Part shown: one piece after another, positions 27,715 through 36,601 of the stretch | How the letters are laid out: each line of letters begins with the position of its first letter | Numbering within the stretch: position 1 is the first letter of the stretch | NCBI RefSeq assembly: GCF_007786455.1 | Contig: NZ_VNJK01000001.1 | Location: forward strand, 2,254,074-2,318,073 | Direction of reading: 5' to 3' | Length of the DNA stretch: 64,000 bases | DNA from: Paenibacillus agilis | GTDB taxonomy: Bacteria; Bacillota; Bacilli; Paenibacillales; Paenibacillaceae | Notes under the pieces: model-generated | The model's database searches: none | Seen by the model: the letters and a program-made list of their open reading frames with translations, nothing else | What the model was told of the DNA's origin: nothing | Position numbers and translations under genes: made by a program

Positions 27715-28473
27715 TTAGTTTGCTGAGTTAGGGGAAATGACCTCCCACTTTCCAAACAACGTTAAACCTGCTGCCTTAGCCAATGATACAGATGTAAGAT
27801 TGTCGAGCTGGCAACGATACTGGGGTTCGTACCCCTGCTCGTACGCGTATTTGCTAATGGAACGAACTACTTTTCGGGCATGACCTTTTCCTCGATAAGA
27901 TGTCAAAGTGAGTACTCCGAGATCTGCCATTTTCGAAGCTTGCCATGGGTACATGCTGGCAGCACTCACTAAACGATTTTGATCAAATGAGCCGAACACC
28001 GCCCAATGATCCAGTTCTACATAAGCGTCATCCAAATCTTGTTCCGAGGCGGAGGATTGGAATTCTGAGAACCTCACTTCATCCTGCTCTGTTAACGGAC
28101 GCACCACACCATCCAGACTTTCTTGCATCAGTACTTTCTTTTCCGCTTCCGAAAAATAAAAAAGATAGTCTGCACCATGCAGCGTGATTCCTGCTTTATT
28201 TAACTTCTGGCGAAAGGTTGACTCTGACAATTCTTCTTTCTCAAAGAAACCCGCCTTAGTAGCCATAGCAGGTGTCAACACTGCCATAACTCCCCCATCG
28301 AAGGTTTCCACTACCATAACTCGACTGTCTTCATTCAGTTCAGGATTAATGATTACCATAAAGACTTCATCGCTATAGAGAACGTTTCCTTTCATAAAGG
28401 GAGACAACCAAAAGTCGCTTATCGCCTGAGAAAATAAAGGCATGCTATGTGCTTGAATGGATTCCATTGTCAT
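27715..28473 (-). CDS. GNAT family N-acetyltransferase
   Basis: About 252 residues. The C-terminal half is a GNAT domain with the acetyl-CoA loop in LGVLTLTSYRGKGHARKVVRSI and the later LDNLTSVSLAKAAGL block. The N-terminal half is the variable extension seen in many two-part GNATs. The ATG at 28473 has GGGAG eight bases before it; the frame opens five codons earlier. The substrate is unknown. It is convergent with the oxidoreductase gene. Confidence 0.8.
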   Translation of the reverse strand: MTMESIQAHSMPLFSQAISDFWLSPFMKGNVLYSDEVFMVIINPELNEDSRVMVVETFDGGVMAVLTPAMATKAGFFEKEELSESTFRQKLNKAGITLHGADYLFYFSEAEKKVLMQESLDGVVRPLTEQDEVRFSEFQSSASEQDLDDAYVELDHWAVFGSFDQNRLVSAASMYPWQASKMADLGVLTLTSYRGKGHARKVVRSISKYAYEQGYEPQYRCQLDNLTSVSLAKAAGLTLFGKWEVISPNSAN

Positions 28474-28631
28474 TATGTTCACTCCCATATATAGTACACT
28501 TATTTTATGACGGAAGAGTTCAACTTACTTGGAAAATTGTAACTCTACATTAGACAATACACCATAAGAGTCCTTATATTCCAACATTTATTCACTATTA
28601 GGGGTCTAATAAATCATTTTCTCGCAAACAC

Positions 28632-28662
28632 TTGACCTTAGGTCCGACCTAAGGTGTATCGT
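28632..28662 (+). promoter_or_regulatory. MerR-type promoter with 19-bp spacer and palindromic operator
   Basis: The -35 is TTGACC (28632-28637) and the -10 TATCGT (28657-28662), 19 bases apart. The spacer holds a perfect dyad, ACCTTAGGT and ACCTAAGGT three bases apart (28635-28655). The overlong spacer is the hallmark of MerR-activated promoters. The next gene is a MerR regulator, so autoregulation is very likely. Confidence 0.85.
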
Positions 28663-28697
28663 TGAGATATTCCAGATGATCATCAGGAGTGAACGTT

Positions 28698-29474
28698 ATG
28701 CAAAATGAAATTACAATTAGTGAGCTAGCCAAGCTTATGAACGTATCGGTACACCAAATTCGCTATTTTGAAGAGAAGGGAGTTCTTCAACCCGCTTACA
28801 CCGATGAGAATCAATATAGAATGTACGGAATAGAGGAAGTTTACAAGCTGTCACATATTCTACTACTCCGTAAACTGGGCGTGTCTGTTCAAACGATTAA
28901 GGAATGTATGACCTCCTATTCTGCTGATCAATATCGAGATCTATTTCATACTTCCCTACAAGAAATAGAAGCAGAGCTTAGACGTCTCAAGGAAACACAG
29001 CATTTCATCAAAAAGGTGCTGCAGGAACAGCAGGACGCAACGACAAAGTCCAAGCAATTTCAAATAAAATGGCGAGACACTACTTATTTTACAACTTGGA
29101 TTAAAATGGACGTCAGTGAACAGCTGACTGCCAGACACTTGGCTGCACAAGCGAACCGCATTCCAAACTTGTTCGAAATGGATTTTCATTGTATCTATGA
29201 TGGCTCCAATACAATTAGCCTGTCCTTGGAAACAAAAGAGCCTGCCGATCATTCTTTGCCTCAAGGTAACTATCTTTCGATGCAAACTCTAATCAATGCA
29301 GATGATGAGCTTGAGCAAGCAATTGAGCAGTTATATGCCTATGCAGCATCACAATCATTTGTTACATCAGGACCCCTGCTCCTAACTGAGAAATCTTATT
29401 TATCCTTATTTAGCGAACAAAAGCTTCATTATGAGCTGCAAGTTTGTATAGAACAGCGAAAGGTTGAAGTCTAA
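28698..29474 (+). CDS. MerR family transcriptional regulator with effector-binding-like C-terminus
   Basis: 258 residues. The N-terminal MerR winged helix reads ITISELAKLMNVSVHQIRYF then YRMYGIEEVYKLSHILLLRKLG, and a coiled dimer helix runs to about residue 115. The C-terminal 140 residues look like a ligand-binding domain (YLSMQTL segment). The ATG at 28698 is eight bases after AGGAG; a GTG three codons earlier is inside that site. It overlaps the next gene by one base (TAATG). It probably controls the operon through the dyad at 28635-28655; the signal is unknown. Confidence 0.9.
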   Translation: MQNEITISELAKLMNVSVHQIRYFEEKGVLQPAYTDENQYRMYGIEEVYKLSHILLLRKLGVSVQTIKECMTSYSADQYRDLFHTSLQEIEAELRRLKETQHFIKKVLQEQQDATTKSKQFQIKWRDTTYFTTWIKMDVSEQLTARHLAAQANRIPNLFEMDFHCIYDGSNTISLSLETKEPADHSLPQGNYLSMQTLINADDELEQAIEQLYAYAASQSFVTSGPLLLTEKSYLSLFSEQKLHYELQVCIEQRKVEV

Positions 29475-30553
29475 TGAATCAATCGAAAACGCGCATCACT
29501 GCCTTTGATTTTGCAAGAGCATTGGCGATCTTCGGAATGATTATCGTGAATTATAAAATAGCTATGCAGGCAGAGCATAGCGGTCCGAAATGGTTACAAT
29601 CGATTGCAGGTCTATTTGAGGGTCGAGCATCTGCATTGTTCGTCCTACTAGCTGGCATCGGAGTTGCGTTAATGACCTCAAAGGCCCGAAGCTCCATGAG
29701 CAGGGAGCTGATTCGTCAATCCCGAATGGGCTTATACAAGAGAGCGGCATTCCTCTTTATTGCTGGTGTACTTTTGTTGTTCATGGAATGGAGTGCCGAC
29801 ATTTTGCATTACTACGCGGTATTTATGCTTGTTGCAGCTGTATTGATCACGGTGTCAGATCGTCTTATCATCGTATTGTTCTTAACGATCCTGTCATTAT
29901 CTCAGGTATTTTTACTGCTATTCGACTACAGTAAAGGGTGGAATTCGAACTTCACCGTATACACAGATTTTTGGACACTAGAAGGGTTCGCTCGCAATCT
30001 ATTATTTAACGGATTCCATCCACTCTTTCCGTGGCTATGCTTCTTCCTCATCGGTTTGTGGATTGGTAGAAAGGGTTGGATAACGAATAAAAACCGATCA
30101 AAGCTCTTGTTAAACGCCTTGCTTGGAACGGTTATTTTTGAATCGATGTCCTATATTTTGGTCAAATGGACTTCCCCATCACTGGGTAGTGAAGCTGCAC
30201 TTTATTTGTTTGGAACAAAACCGATGCCACCTACCATGCTGTATGTTCTTTCTGGTATAAGTTCGGCTTTGGCAATTATAGCGGTCAGTCTGTATATCGT
30301 CGATAAATGGGAGAAATTTGCGCTGACGCAGGCGATTATTTATACCGGTCAGTTATCGTTCACTCATTATTACGGACATGTAGTAATCGGATTGGGACTG
30401 CTGCAACTAATAGGCTATTTGGAAAATGGCAGTCTTGCATTTGCTGTGGCATACGGAAGCTTATATTTTGTTATGGCCATTGCCTTCTCGTACATGTGGA
30501 GAAAACAGATATCAAGAGGCCCTATCGAGCTGCTAATGAGAAAATTATGCTAA
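29474..30553 (+). CDS. DUF418 family membrane protein (YeiB-like)
   Basis: 359 residues with about eight to ten hydrophobic helices. It opens with RITAFDFARALAIFGMIIVN, the signature of the DUF418/DUF1624 acyltransferase-like membrane family, and ends with the C-terminal GQLSFTHYYGHVVIGLGLL helix. The biochemical role of the family is not established, though relatives acetylate sugars across membranes. Its start overlaps the stop of the MerR gene, so it is the regulator's translationally coupled target, which suggests envelope stress or drug response (inference). Confidence 0.82.
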   Translation: MNQSKTRITAFDFARALAIFGMIIVNYKIAMQAEHSGPKWLQSIAGLFEGRASALFVLLAGIGVALMTSKARSSMSRELIRQSRMGLYKRAAFLFIAGVLLLFMEWSADILHYYAVFMLVAAVLITVSDRLIIVLFLTILSLSQVFLLLFDYSKGWNSNFTVYTDFWTLEGFARNLLFNGFHPLFPWLCFFLIGLWIGRKGWITNKNRSKLLLNALLGTVIFESMSYILVKWTSPSLGSEAALYLFGTKPMPPTMLYVLSGISSALAIIAVSLYIVDKWEKFALTQAIIYTGQLSFTHYYGHVVIGLGLLQLIGYLENGSLAFAVAYGSLYFVMAIAFSYMWRKQISRGPIELLMRKLC

Positions 30554-30668
30554 CGAGCAGCTTATGCTCATCGTACACAACAGTTTCATGTAGGATGCCT
30601 ATCGAGAGCGTAACCCATAAGTGAGCTACGACACCAATCACCGTGCCTTAAGATTCATTCTGATAAAC

Positions 30669-30712
30669 AAATAAAAGAACCCATGCAATCTTATCACCTA
30701 GATTGCATGGGC
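30669..30712 (-). terminator. Intrinsic terminator after BlaR1-like gene
   Basis: CCCATGCAATC and GATTGCATGGG form an 11-bp stem. TTCTTTTATT follows on the minus strand. Confidence 0.85.
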
Positions 30713-30745
30713 TCATCTCGCCATAGTTATGACTTAAGCCATAAC

Positions 30746-32584
30746 TTATTTTTTAACCGCTTCTTTTAAAATTTTAATCTTGTCTTCCTTAGACATGTCA
30801 AATGTGGCTGAAACGCTGTATTCATAATTATCATCATGCCAGAACATATATTTTGGGTAAATATGTGCTGGGAGATCATCCTCAAAAAATCCTTTTTTCT
30901 TAAGAGTTTCTGAATCTAGAGAATGTTTAGAAATCGCAATCGTGTCTTTGCCGTTCGTGTACTCCAAACGAATCGTTGCTGCCTCTTTCCAATCAATTTC
31001 TTTCACATAGAGAGGTTTGCCGCTCTCCTTGCCTTCGCTCCTTACTTCCTCGACGAACTTCCCTTGAATGGGACCTTCAACTCTAGCTTTTGAGAACGTA
31101 AAGCCTTTGGGTAAATTCGACGGCTGAAGCAAGATGGAGCCTTCCAGCGTAGAAGCCTTTTTCAAGTAGTCCTCGTAACTGCTGTAATGATCGATTCCAC
31201 CCCAATAGCTTAAGTCGAGCCCGTTATTAATGCCCTTGTACTTATGGTACAAAATATACATGCCGCCTGTTTCCTTATGCAATTGCTTCACTCTGTTTTG
31301 TTCGTTTTCAATAAACTTTAGATCCGCTGCAGGTATAGATTTGGCTGCTTCATCGTATTTTCTTTGCGCTTCCTCTATTCCTTTCTTATAGCTAGCGCGC
31401 TCCTCCGCAGAATCTATCCCTTCTGGGTAAGCAATTTCTATTTGAGATGCCTTCACTGCTTCACTTTCTTTGGCATTTACTAGCGACACACTGCCGAGAG
31501 CAAGAAGCATCGTTAATCCTAAAATGGATAATTTGTATGATTTCTTTTGAAAATGTTTAATCATGATAAGTCTCCTTTTCATTTGTTTATGGGTAGCGGA
31601 CAGGGCGGCAAGCCCCGGCTGATGATGGATTGCCGAAAAATGTTCCAACACGTGTAAAATGGTTTGTCCGTATGCATAGTTTTGCTTCGGGCTCAGTCGA
31701 TCCAGTGCACAAGCATCGCATGCGATTTCTTGATGCTGCCTAGCCTTTTGTACAGCAAACCATAATAAAGGATTAAACCAATGGACAATAACAAGAATGT
31801 GCATGATCCAATTTACTGCCACATCCCAGCGCTTAATATGTGCAAATTCATGCACGAGAATATACCTAAGCTGATCCTTTTGTAGGGTAGCAAGCAGGCT
31901 AGGTGCGATAACGATTACAGGGTTTCGTAATCCAACCACAGCTGGTCCTGGTATTTGTTCAGATGCGACAAAGCGAATATTTCGTTTAAAATCGAATAGC
32001 TGCTTTGTTTCTTGAAACAGAGATGATAAATAAGGCATCTCAATGGCTCGACTTGCACGCAGCATTTGCTTTAAGCGAAGGTAATCATACAACGTCTTTA
32101 GCGTTAACAGCAGCATACCTACAAGCCATACGAATATGAATATATTCGTGAAGCTCCATTGTTTGATCGTGCTCCACCATGGCTTATCTTTAGGCTCAAA
32201 TTCTGATAAATGAGGCTGCTTAATTGCATTCGCCACTTCCCAATAAGAAAGCCCTTGAGAATGAGCGGGATTTTCCGTTATGCCTCTCGCTTCCTTGCTC
32301 CAACTATGCCAAGCAGCTGAGTCTTGGACTTGCTCATGAATACTAGGCGCTATGCCATCCAGTGAAAACATATTGTACAGACTAAGCGAAGACTCTGGCG
32401 CCCAAGGGAGCAGCAAACGAATTACGACAGGCATCCAAAGTAAATAGTGCCATCTTGCCTCAAGTTTGTTTTTCATTACAAATTGCAACATCAGAACAAT
32501 GACAACTAATATGCTGGCCATGAAAGATGTCTGAATGACCCACTCGAAAATGGATAAAAGACTTACATATATGGAAGGACTCAT
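30746..32584 (-). CDS. BlaR1/MecR1-like M56 metallopeptidase sensor with non-penicillin-binding ectodomain
   Basis: 612 residues. The N-terminal half has three to four membrane helices and the M56 protease site: HEFAH at 246-250 and Glu287 in HQEIACDACAL as the third zinc ligand. After a further helix (about 355-372) the extracellular part (415-613) is not a penicillin-binding domain. It matches most of the separate secreted protein at 33132, including YILYHKYK, DIxWKEAATIRL and LPAHIYPKY. Signal sensing outside should trigger proteolysis that relieves BlaI repression (by analogy with BlaR1). TGATG overlap with the BlaI-like gene. Confidence 0.88.
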   Translation of the reverse strand: MSPSIYVSLLSIFEWVIQTSFMASILVVIVLMLQFVMKNKLEARWHYLLWMPVVIRLLLPWAPESSLSLYNMFSLDGIAPSIHEQVQDSAAWHSWSKEARGITENPAHSQGLSYWEVANAIKQPHLSEFEPKDKPWWSTIKQWSFTNIFIFVWLVGMLLLTLKTLYDYLRLKQMLRASRAIEMPYLSSLFQETKQLFDFKRNIRFVASEQIPGPAVVGLRNPVIVIAPSLLATLQKDQLRYILVHEFAHIKRWDVAVNWIMHILVIVHWFNPLLWFAVQKARQHQEIACDACALDRLSPKQNYAYGQTILHVLEHFSAIHHQPGLAALSATHKQMKRRLIMIKHFQKKSYKLSILGLTMLLALGSVSLVNAKESEAVKASQIEIAYPEGIDSAEERASYKKGIEEAQRKYDEAAKSIPAADLKFIENEQNRVKQLHKETGGMYILYHKYKGINNGLDLSYWGGIDHYSSYEDYLKKASTLEGSILLQPSNLPKGFTFSKARVEGPIQGKFVEEVRSEGKESGKPLYVKEIDWKEAATIRLEYTNGKDTIAISKHSLDSETLKKKGFFEDDLPAHIYPKYMFWHDDNYEYSVSATFDMSKEDKIKILKEAVKK

Positions 32585-32994
32585 CACGTATCTCTCTTTT
32601 CTTGTTGTTTGTCACTGTCGTTATCGTCAAATAAAGACTTCAGAGCCTCGATTTCTTTGGCATTCAGCTTTTCATCCTCTAAAAAATGGGCCAGCATTGG
32701 TCTCCATGATCCTCCATAAAGCCTTTTTACAAATGATCTTGTTTCGAATTGTAAATACTCCTGTTCACTTATGAGCGGGTAAAACAGTTGAAACCGTGTC
32801 GCATTGGCTTCAACTTTCACACCTACAGCGCTCTTTTGCACCAATCGATTGAGAAGCGTTCGGGTTGTATTTGGGCTCCAACCCATCCGCTCTGCCATTA
32901 TCTTCACAATTTCGCTGGAAAGGAAATCTGGATTTGCCCACAAGATACGCATAATTTCTAGTTCAGCATCGGTAATGGATGGTATATGATGCAT
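32584..32994 (-). CDS. BlaI/MecI-family repressor
   Basis: 136 residues. The N-terminal winged helix (ITDAELEIMRILWANPDFLSS then NTTRTLLNRLVQKSAV) and the C-terminal dimerisation helix match the BlaI/MecI/CopY family. In this family the sensor protease leads to cleavage within the C-terminal part. The ATG at 32994 has GGAGG eight bases before it; the frame opens earlier with TTG. It is co-transcribed with the BlaR1-like gene by a one-base overlap. Two ACTACA/TGTAGT-type dyads lie over its promoter. Confidence 0.92.
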   Translation of the reverse strand: MHHIPSITDAELEIMRILWANPDFLSSEIVKIMAERMGWSPNTTRTLLNRLVQKSAVGVKVEANATRFQLFYPLISEQEYLQFETRSFVKRLYGGSWRPMLAHFLEDEKLNAKEIEALKSLFDDNDSDKQQEKRDT

Positions 32995-33024
32995 GTATGA
33001 AACCTCCACCGTCAATTTACTCTG

Positions 33025-33076
33025 ACTACGTATGTAGTTATAATTAAATACTACATTTGTAGTTTGGTAATGTCAA
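33025..33076 (-). promoter_or_regulatory. BlaI-type promoter with two operators
   Basis: On the minus strand the -35 TTGACA (33076-33071) and -10 TAGTAT (33053-33048) are 17 bases apart. Dyads at 33050-33063 (ACTACAAATGTAGT) and 33025-33038 (ACTACATACGTAGT) start 25 bases apart. One covers the -10 and the other lies just downstream, as expected for repression. Confidence 0.85.
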
Positions 33077-33131
33077 CCTATTTAGTAGAGTAAACTCCCG
33101 TATATGTAGTCTCATACAGCCAAATTTGAAC

Positions 33132-33875
33132 TTATTTTTTAATCGCCGCTTTCAACAACTCAATTTTTTGCTTTTTTGGCATAGCAAAGGTCGTAGAAAT
33201 ACTGTATCCGAATTTATCATCCTGCCAATATATATATTTAGGGTAAATATGGGCAGGAAGCTCATCTTCATAAAACCCTTTTTTCTTCGTTGAATCTGCG
33301 TCTAACATATACTTAGAAAATGTAATGGTCTCTTTTCCACTTGTATATTTTAAACGAATCGTGGCTGCCTCTTTCCAATCTATCTTTTTAATGTAAAGAG
33401 GCTTTTCACTTTTTTTACCTTCGGCTCTCACATCAGCAACGAACTTCCCTTCCGTTGGACCTTCAATTTTTGCTTCAGAAAGCGAATAACCCTTTGGAAG
33501 TTTAGCAGGTTGCTGCAAAATGGAGCCCTTCAACGTAGAAGCTTTTTTCAAGTATTCCTCATAGGTTTTGTAATGATGAATACCTCCCCAATAGCTAATA
33601 TCGAGCCCGCTATTTAGCTGCTTGTATTTGTGATACAAAATGTACATATCACCAGACTTCTCAGCTAATTCCTTCACTCTTTTCATTTCTTTTTCGATAA
33701 ATTCTTTGTCCTTTTCAGGTATAGCTTTCGTCGACTTAGATGCATTTGATGCTTTTTTGGCAGGCTTTTGTTGAGTGACATCATTAGCTGACACCTCTGC
33801 TGTAAAGTAAGCGGTCGAACCTAGTAATAAGACTCCACTAAATACTGCGATTGCTGCTTTTGATGCTGCTTTCAT
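33132..33875 (-). CDS. Secreted paralogue of the BlaR1-like ectodomain
   Basis: 247 residues. A signal peptide (MKAASKAAIAVFSGVLLLGS) is followed by a basic region and then about 190 residues closely matching the C-terminal ectodomain of the neighbouring BlaR1-like protein, for example ILYHKYKQLNSGLDISYWGG against ILYHKYKGINNGLDLSYWGG. It is a duplication of the sensor domain without the protease. Its promoter carries the same operator pair as the blaI promoter, so it should be induced by the same signal. It may bind the same ligand and act as a decoy, feedback or effector protein (inference). GGAGG precedes the ATG. Confidence 0.88.
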   Translation of the reverse strand: MKAASKAAIAVFSGVLLLGSTAYFTAEVSANDVTQQKPAKKASNASKSTKAIPEKDKEFIEKEMKRVKELAEKSGDMYILYHKYKQLNSGLDISYWGGIHHYKTYEEYLKKASTLKGSILQQPAKLPKGYSLSEAKIEGPTEGKFVADVRAEGKKSEKPLYIKKIDWKEAATIRLKYTSGKETITFSKYMLDADSTKKKGFYEDELPAHIYPKYIYWQDDKFGYSISTTFAMPKKQKIELLKAAIKK

Positions 33876-33912
33876 GTTGAAAATTCTCCTTCCTTAATCT
33901 GTTTAATTTAAA

Positions 33913-33965
33913 ACTACAAATGTAGTTGTAATGACAATACTACAACTGTAGTTTTAATATGTCAA
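33913..33965 (-). promoter_or_regulatory. Second BlaI-type promoter with two operators
   Basis: On the minus strand -35 TTGACA (33965-33960) and -10 TAGTAT (33942-33937) are 17 bases apart. Dyads ACTACAGTTGTAGT (33952-33939) and ACTACATTTGTAGT (33926-33913) start 26 bases apart. The layout is nearly identical to the blaI promoter. Confidence 0.85.
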
Positions 33966-34042
33966 CCTATTTTCTAGAAAAATTTACTTTACTTTATGCA
34001 TGTAATTTTCCTATCTGTATTATTAATTCCCTACGCCTCAAA

Positions 34043-34079
34043 ACCGAAAAAACTCCCCATACATGTGTATGAGGAGTAA
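34043..34079 (-). terminator. Intrinsic terminator after helveticin-like gene
   Basis: ACTCC-CATACA pairs with TGTATG-GGAGT (one mismatch), with TTTTTT following on the minus strand. Confidence 0.75.
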
Positions 34080-34147
34080 AGATTGTAGAATCGTTATAAG
34101 GATGCCTCGCCACTAACCATCTCAAGCCAATTAGCAATTTCGATAAA

Positions 34148-35125
34148 CTATTGGATGAATTGAGAAGCATTGAAATCATTGAAATAGTGCACACCGTCAT
34201 GCAGGAGATCAGTCGTTGTTTTTTTGCGATTCGTATTGAACCAGAGTTTATCCCCATGAGCGACGCCCACGCCTTCAATCTCAAAAAGCTCAGGGTATGC
34301 AGCGGATGTTATACGGAATGACAGATTAGGATCTGACGTTATAGTCCCCGATGCAGTAGATACATTACGATACACAAGTACGATGCTGACGTTTTTATTT
34401 GTTATGGGTACAAAAATAGTATTTTTATAAATAGCGAAGCTTTGGTGTGTATACGTGATATCAGGTATTGGGCTGCCATTGACCAATGATCCTTGAACAT
34501 TAATGCTAAAGGCAGGGGAAATATTAATAGTGCCGCTATTTGCGGTCAGTGGAAGTGTACCCTTATAAAAGTTTACTCCCTTTTTGAATAGAAAGTTTAT
34601 ATTATTTGCGTCTTTGCTAAGTATTTTCACACCTGAAACCGATTCGTTTGCGCCACCCCTTTTGATTGTGTAGCTGCCAACTTTGTAATAGGTTGCTCCA
34701 ACATATTTCAGTTTTACGAGGCTCATCACGCCTGCACTACTGTCCTTCATAGTAGCTACAAACATATAATGCGTTCCGTCAATTGTGCTGAGCACGATAT
34801 CGTTTGCATGGCCCAGATCGGTTCTGTAGGTAGTTCCGTTATCACCGTTTTTCATGAGCTCTGTAGCTCCTGTGTTCATGTTCGTCCGGTAAATGACCTG
34901 CTTTTGATCGCCATTACTGACTTTTACACTGTAGGCATAAGTTGATCCCACATCAAATCCTTGTGCGGAGTTACCTCCATTAGCATTTTCAAGTGTTGCA
35001 ACTGTGGTGTAAGTGTTGAAATAAGCCGCACTGGCTGTAAGTGGTATCATTACCGTAGTACAGAGGAGAAAAACAACAAAGAGGATGAGAGGCTTTCTAG
35101 GTTTCAAGGTCAACATACTTTTCAT
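34148..35125 (-). CDS. Secreted protein, possibly helveticin J-like/beta-propeller
   Basis: About 325 residues with a clear signal peptide (PLILFVVFLLCTTVMIPL, cleavage after ASA). The mature part is rich in beta strands with repeated xxTxYxxGxxx units and the segments SAQGFDVGSTYAYSVKV and YRTDLGHANDIVL, resembling the repeated strand pattern of helveticin J-type class III bacteriocins. The match is by pattern only. No immunity or export gene is adjacent. The ATG at 35125 has GGAGG eight bases before it. A terminator follows. Confidence 0.5.
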   Translation of the reverse strand: MKSMLTLKPRKPLILFVVFLLCTTVMIPLTASAAYFNTYTTVATLENANGGNSAQGFDVGSTYAYSVKVSNGDQKQVIYRTNMNTGATELMKNGDNGTTYRTDLGHANDIVLSTIDGTHYMFVATMKDSSAGVMSLVKLKYVGATYYKVGSYTIKRGGANESVSGVKILSKDANNINFLFKKGVNFYKGTLPLTANSGTINISPAFSINVQGSLVNGSPIPDITYTHQSFAIYKNTIFVPITNKNVSIVLVYRNVSTASGTITSDPNLSFRITSAAYPELFEIEGVGVAHGDKLWFNTNRKKTTTDLLHDGVHYFNDFNASQFIQ

Positions 35126-35164
35126 ACATGTTACCTCCATTATTCATTTTATGTGGTTAATACA

Positions 35165-35606
35165 ATTTGAATAAGCTTTCAAACCTACTCTAGGCATAGC
35201 AAAATAGAGCTTGGCCACTTTTCAAAGATAAAAATACGTTCTGAATGTTTCCAATTCATAAATAACATGTTGAGTGCTGTGCTTCAGGAAAGTTGGTTGT
35301 TCCTCGTATTCACCTCATCTTTCGCAGTTTATTTGAGGGAGTTTTGCAGAAAAAATTTACTTCGGGGCTATTTTTGTGAATTATCATTTCGCTCGGGATT
35401 AATATACCCCCAATTCTATTGAAAGTCTAGTAGATCTTGCGGAAAAATGAGTAAGATTTCATTTATGCTGACGATTGTTATGGGGTTTTTAATGCTGGTT
35501 CCCCCCCACTGGTGCAGGAACATGACAGCTCATCATGCTATCATCAATAATCAAGGCTTTGGAGAGAAAATTCGAGCAATTAATAGTGCTGTTGAATGTG
35601 GCTGCA
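35165..35606. other. Gene-poor stretch
   Basis: About 440 bases upstream of the helveticin-like gene. It holds no frame with a ribosome binding site. A 66-codon plus frame from 35447 runs through the following terminator and has no Shine-Dalgarno sequence, so it was not called. Confidence 0.5.
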
Positions 35607-35640
35607 AAGAAAAGCCCTCAGGGAATGAGGGCTTTTCTTT
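35607..35640. terminator. Bidirectional intrinsic terminator
   Basis: AAAGAAAAGCCCTCA and TGAGGGCTTTTCTTT form a perfect stem with a five-base loop, giving T-runs both ways. It ends the acetyltransferase/small-protein unit on the minus strand. Confidence 0.88.
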
Positions 35641-35670
35641 GCGTTAAATTTAGTTACTGAGGATCATGAT

Positions 35671-35844
35671 CTAATTTTTTTGGCATTTGCTTATGATAGC
35701 AGGTTTGGGCTGCCAGCAATTAAATTGATATTTTGGATGGGTTTCATACCCTAGTCTTTCGCATTTGTATGTAACTCTAGCTCCAATTTTTTTGATGACT
35801 CTAAAGTTTTGGCATGTCGCACAACAAAGATATTTATTTTCCAT
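35671..35844 (-). CDS. Small cysteine-rich (zinc-ribbon-like) protein
   Basis: 57 residues, shorter than most gene-finding cutoffs. It reads MENKYLCCATCQNFRVIKK with later Cys residues in YKCERLG, FNCWQ and SKCQKN, giving a CxxC plus three further cysteines suited to metal binding. It follows the GNAT gene by 53 bases and ends just before a strong terminator, which supports a real transcript. The weak point is the start: no clear ribosome binding site, and a short palindrome (ATACGAT/ATCGTAT) overlaps the ATG. Function unknown. Confidence 0.5.
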   Translation of the reverse strand: MENKYLCCATCQNFRVIKKIGARVTYKCERLGYETHPKYQFNCWQPKPAIISKCQKN

Positions 35845-35897
35845 ACGATAATCGTATAACTAAGTTGTTTGATTGTCTACCTCTACCGTTTTCATTT

Positions 35898-36443
35898 TCA
35901 GACTCCAGTATTCAAGATTCCATAATGAATGAGGTCCTCATATTTATTTTCCTTATAAACATGATGTACGAGTCTACCTTCCTCCACCATGCCAACTTTC
36001 TGCATTACACGTCCAGAGGCAGGATTGGAAGCAAAGAATCTCGCGTATACTTTGTGATAATGTTTTTCTGAAAAGGCAAATGAAATAAGCGCTTTGGTGG
36101 CTTCTGTTGCATATCCCCTGCCCCAATATTCCTCACCGATCCAGTACCCAAACTCACCATTTCTATGTATTGGGTGGTTTGACAGGCCTATTGCTCCATA
36201 AAGCTCGTGTGTATGTTTATCCGTAATGGCAAATTCATAATATCGATTATTATTAAAATTTTCTTCATGCGTTTGAATCCATATTCTCGCACTCTCTATC
36301 GGATAGGGATAAGGCAGCGTCAATGTACTTTTGTAAACATTATAATTATTGCATAGCTCTGAGACACGTTGTGCATCCGATAATTCAAACGGTCTTATCA
36401 GCAATCTCTCAGTTGTGATTGTTCTTTTCTTTTCATTGTACAT
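35898..36443 (-). CDS. GNAT acetyltransferase, RimJ/RimL-like
   Basis: 181 residues. TITTERLLIRPFELSDA opens the fold, FGYWIGEEYWGRGYATEATKAL is the acetyl-CoA loop and ASNPASGRVMQKVGM the last conserved block. The ending EGRLVHHVYKENKYEDLIHYG is typical of the ribosomal-protein-like acetyltransferases. The substrate is unknown. An AGGAG lies before the ATG. It is co-directional with the 57-residue gene after it. Confidence 0.87.
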   Translation of the reverse strand: MYNEKKRTITTERLLIRPFELSDAQRVSELCNNYNVYKSTLTLPYPYPIESARIWIQTHEENFNNNRYYEFAITDKHTHELYGAIGLSNHPIHRNGEFGYWIGEEYWGRGYATEATKALISFAFSEKHYHKVYARFFASNPASGRVMQKVGMVEEGRLVHHVYKENKYEDLIHYGILNTGV

Positions 36444-36601
36444 AGCTCTTTCTCCTCTATATGTTACACATTTTTTCAGCGCCGATAAAAAAGTATTCTT
36501 GCTATAGTATAATAGTGGGATTTAATCGTCAATCACTTTACGTTAAAATGATATAGAATTTTGTACATATTTTTGTAGTAAGCCAAAGGAGGAGCAGTAA
36601 C

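Noticed and set aside
35447..35647. A 66-codon plus-strand frame with a hydrophobic N-terminus
   Set aside because: It has no ribosome binding site and its last third reads through the bidirectional terminator at 35607-35640, so it is unlikely to be a gene.
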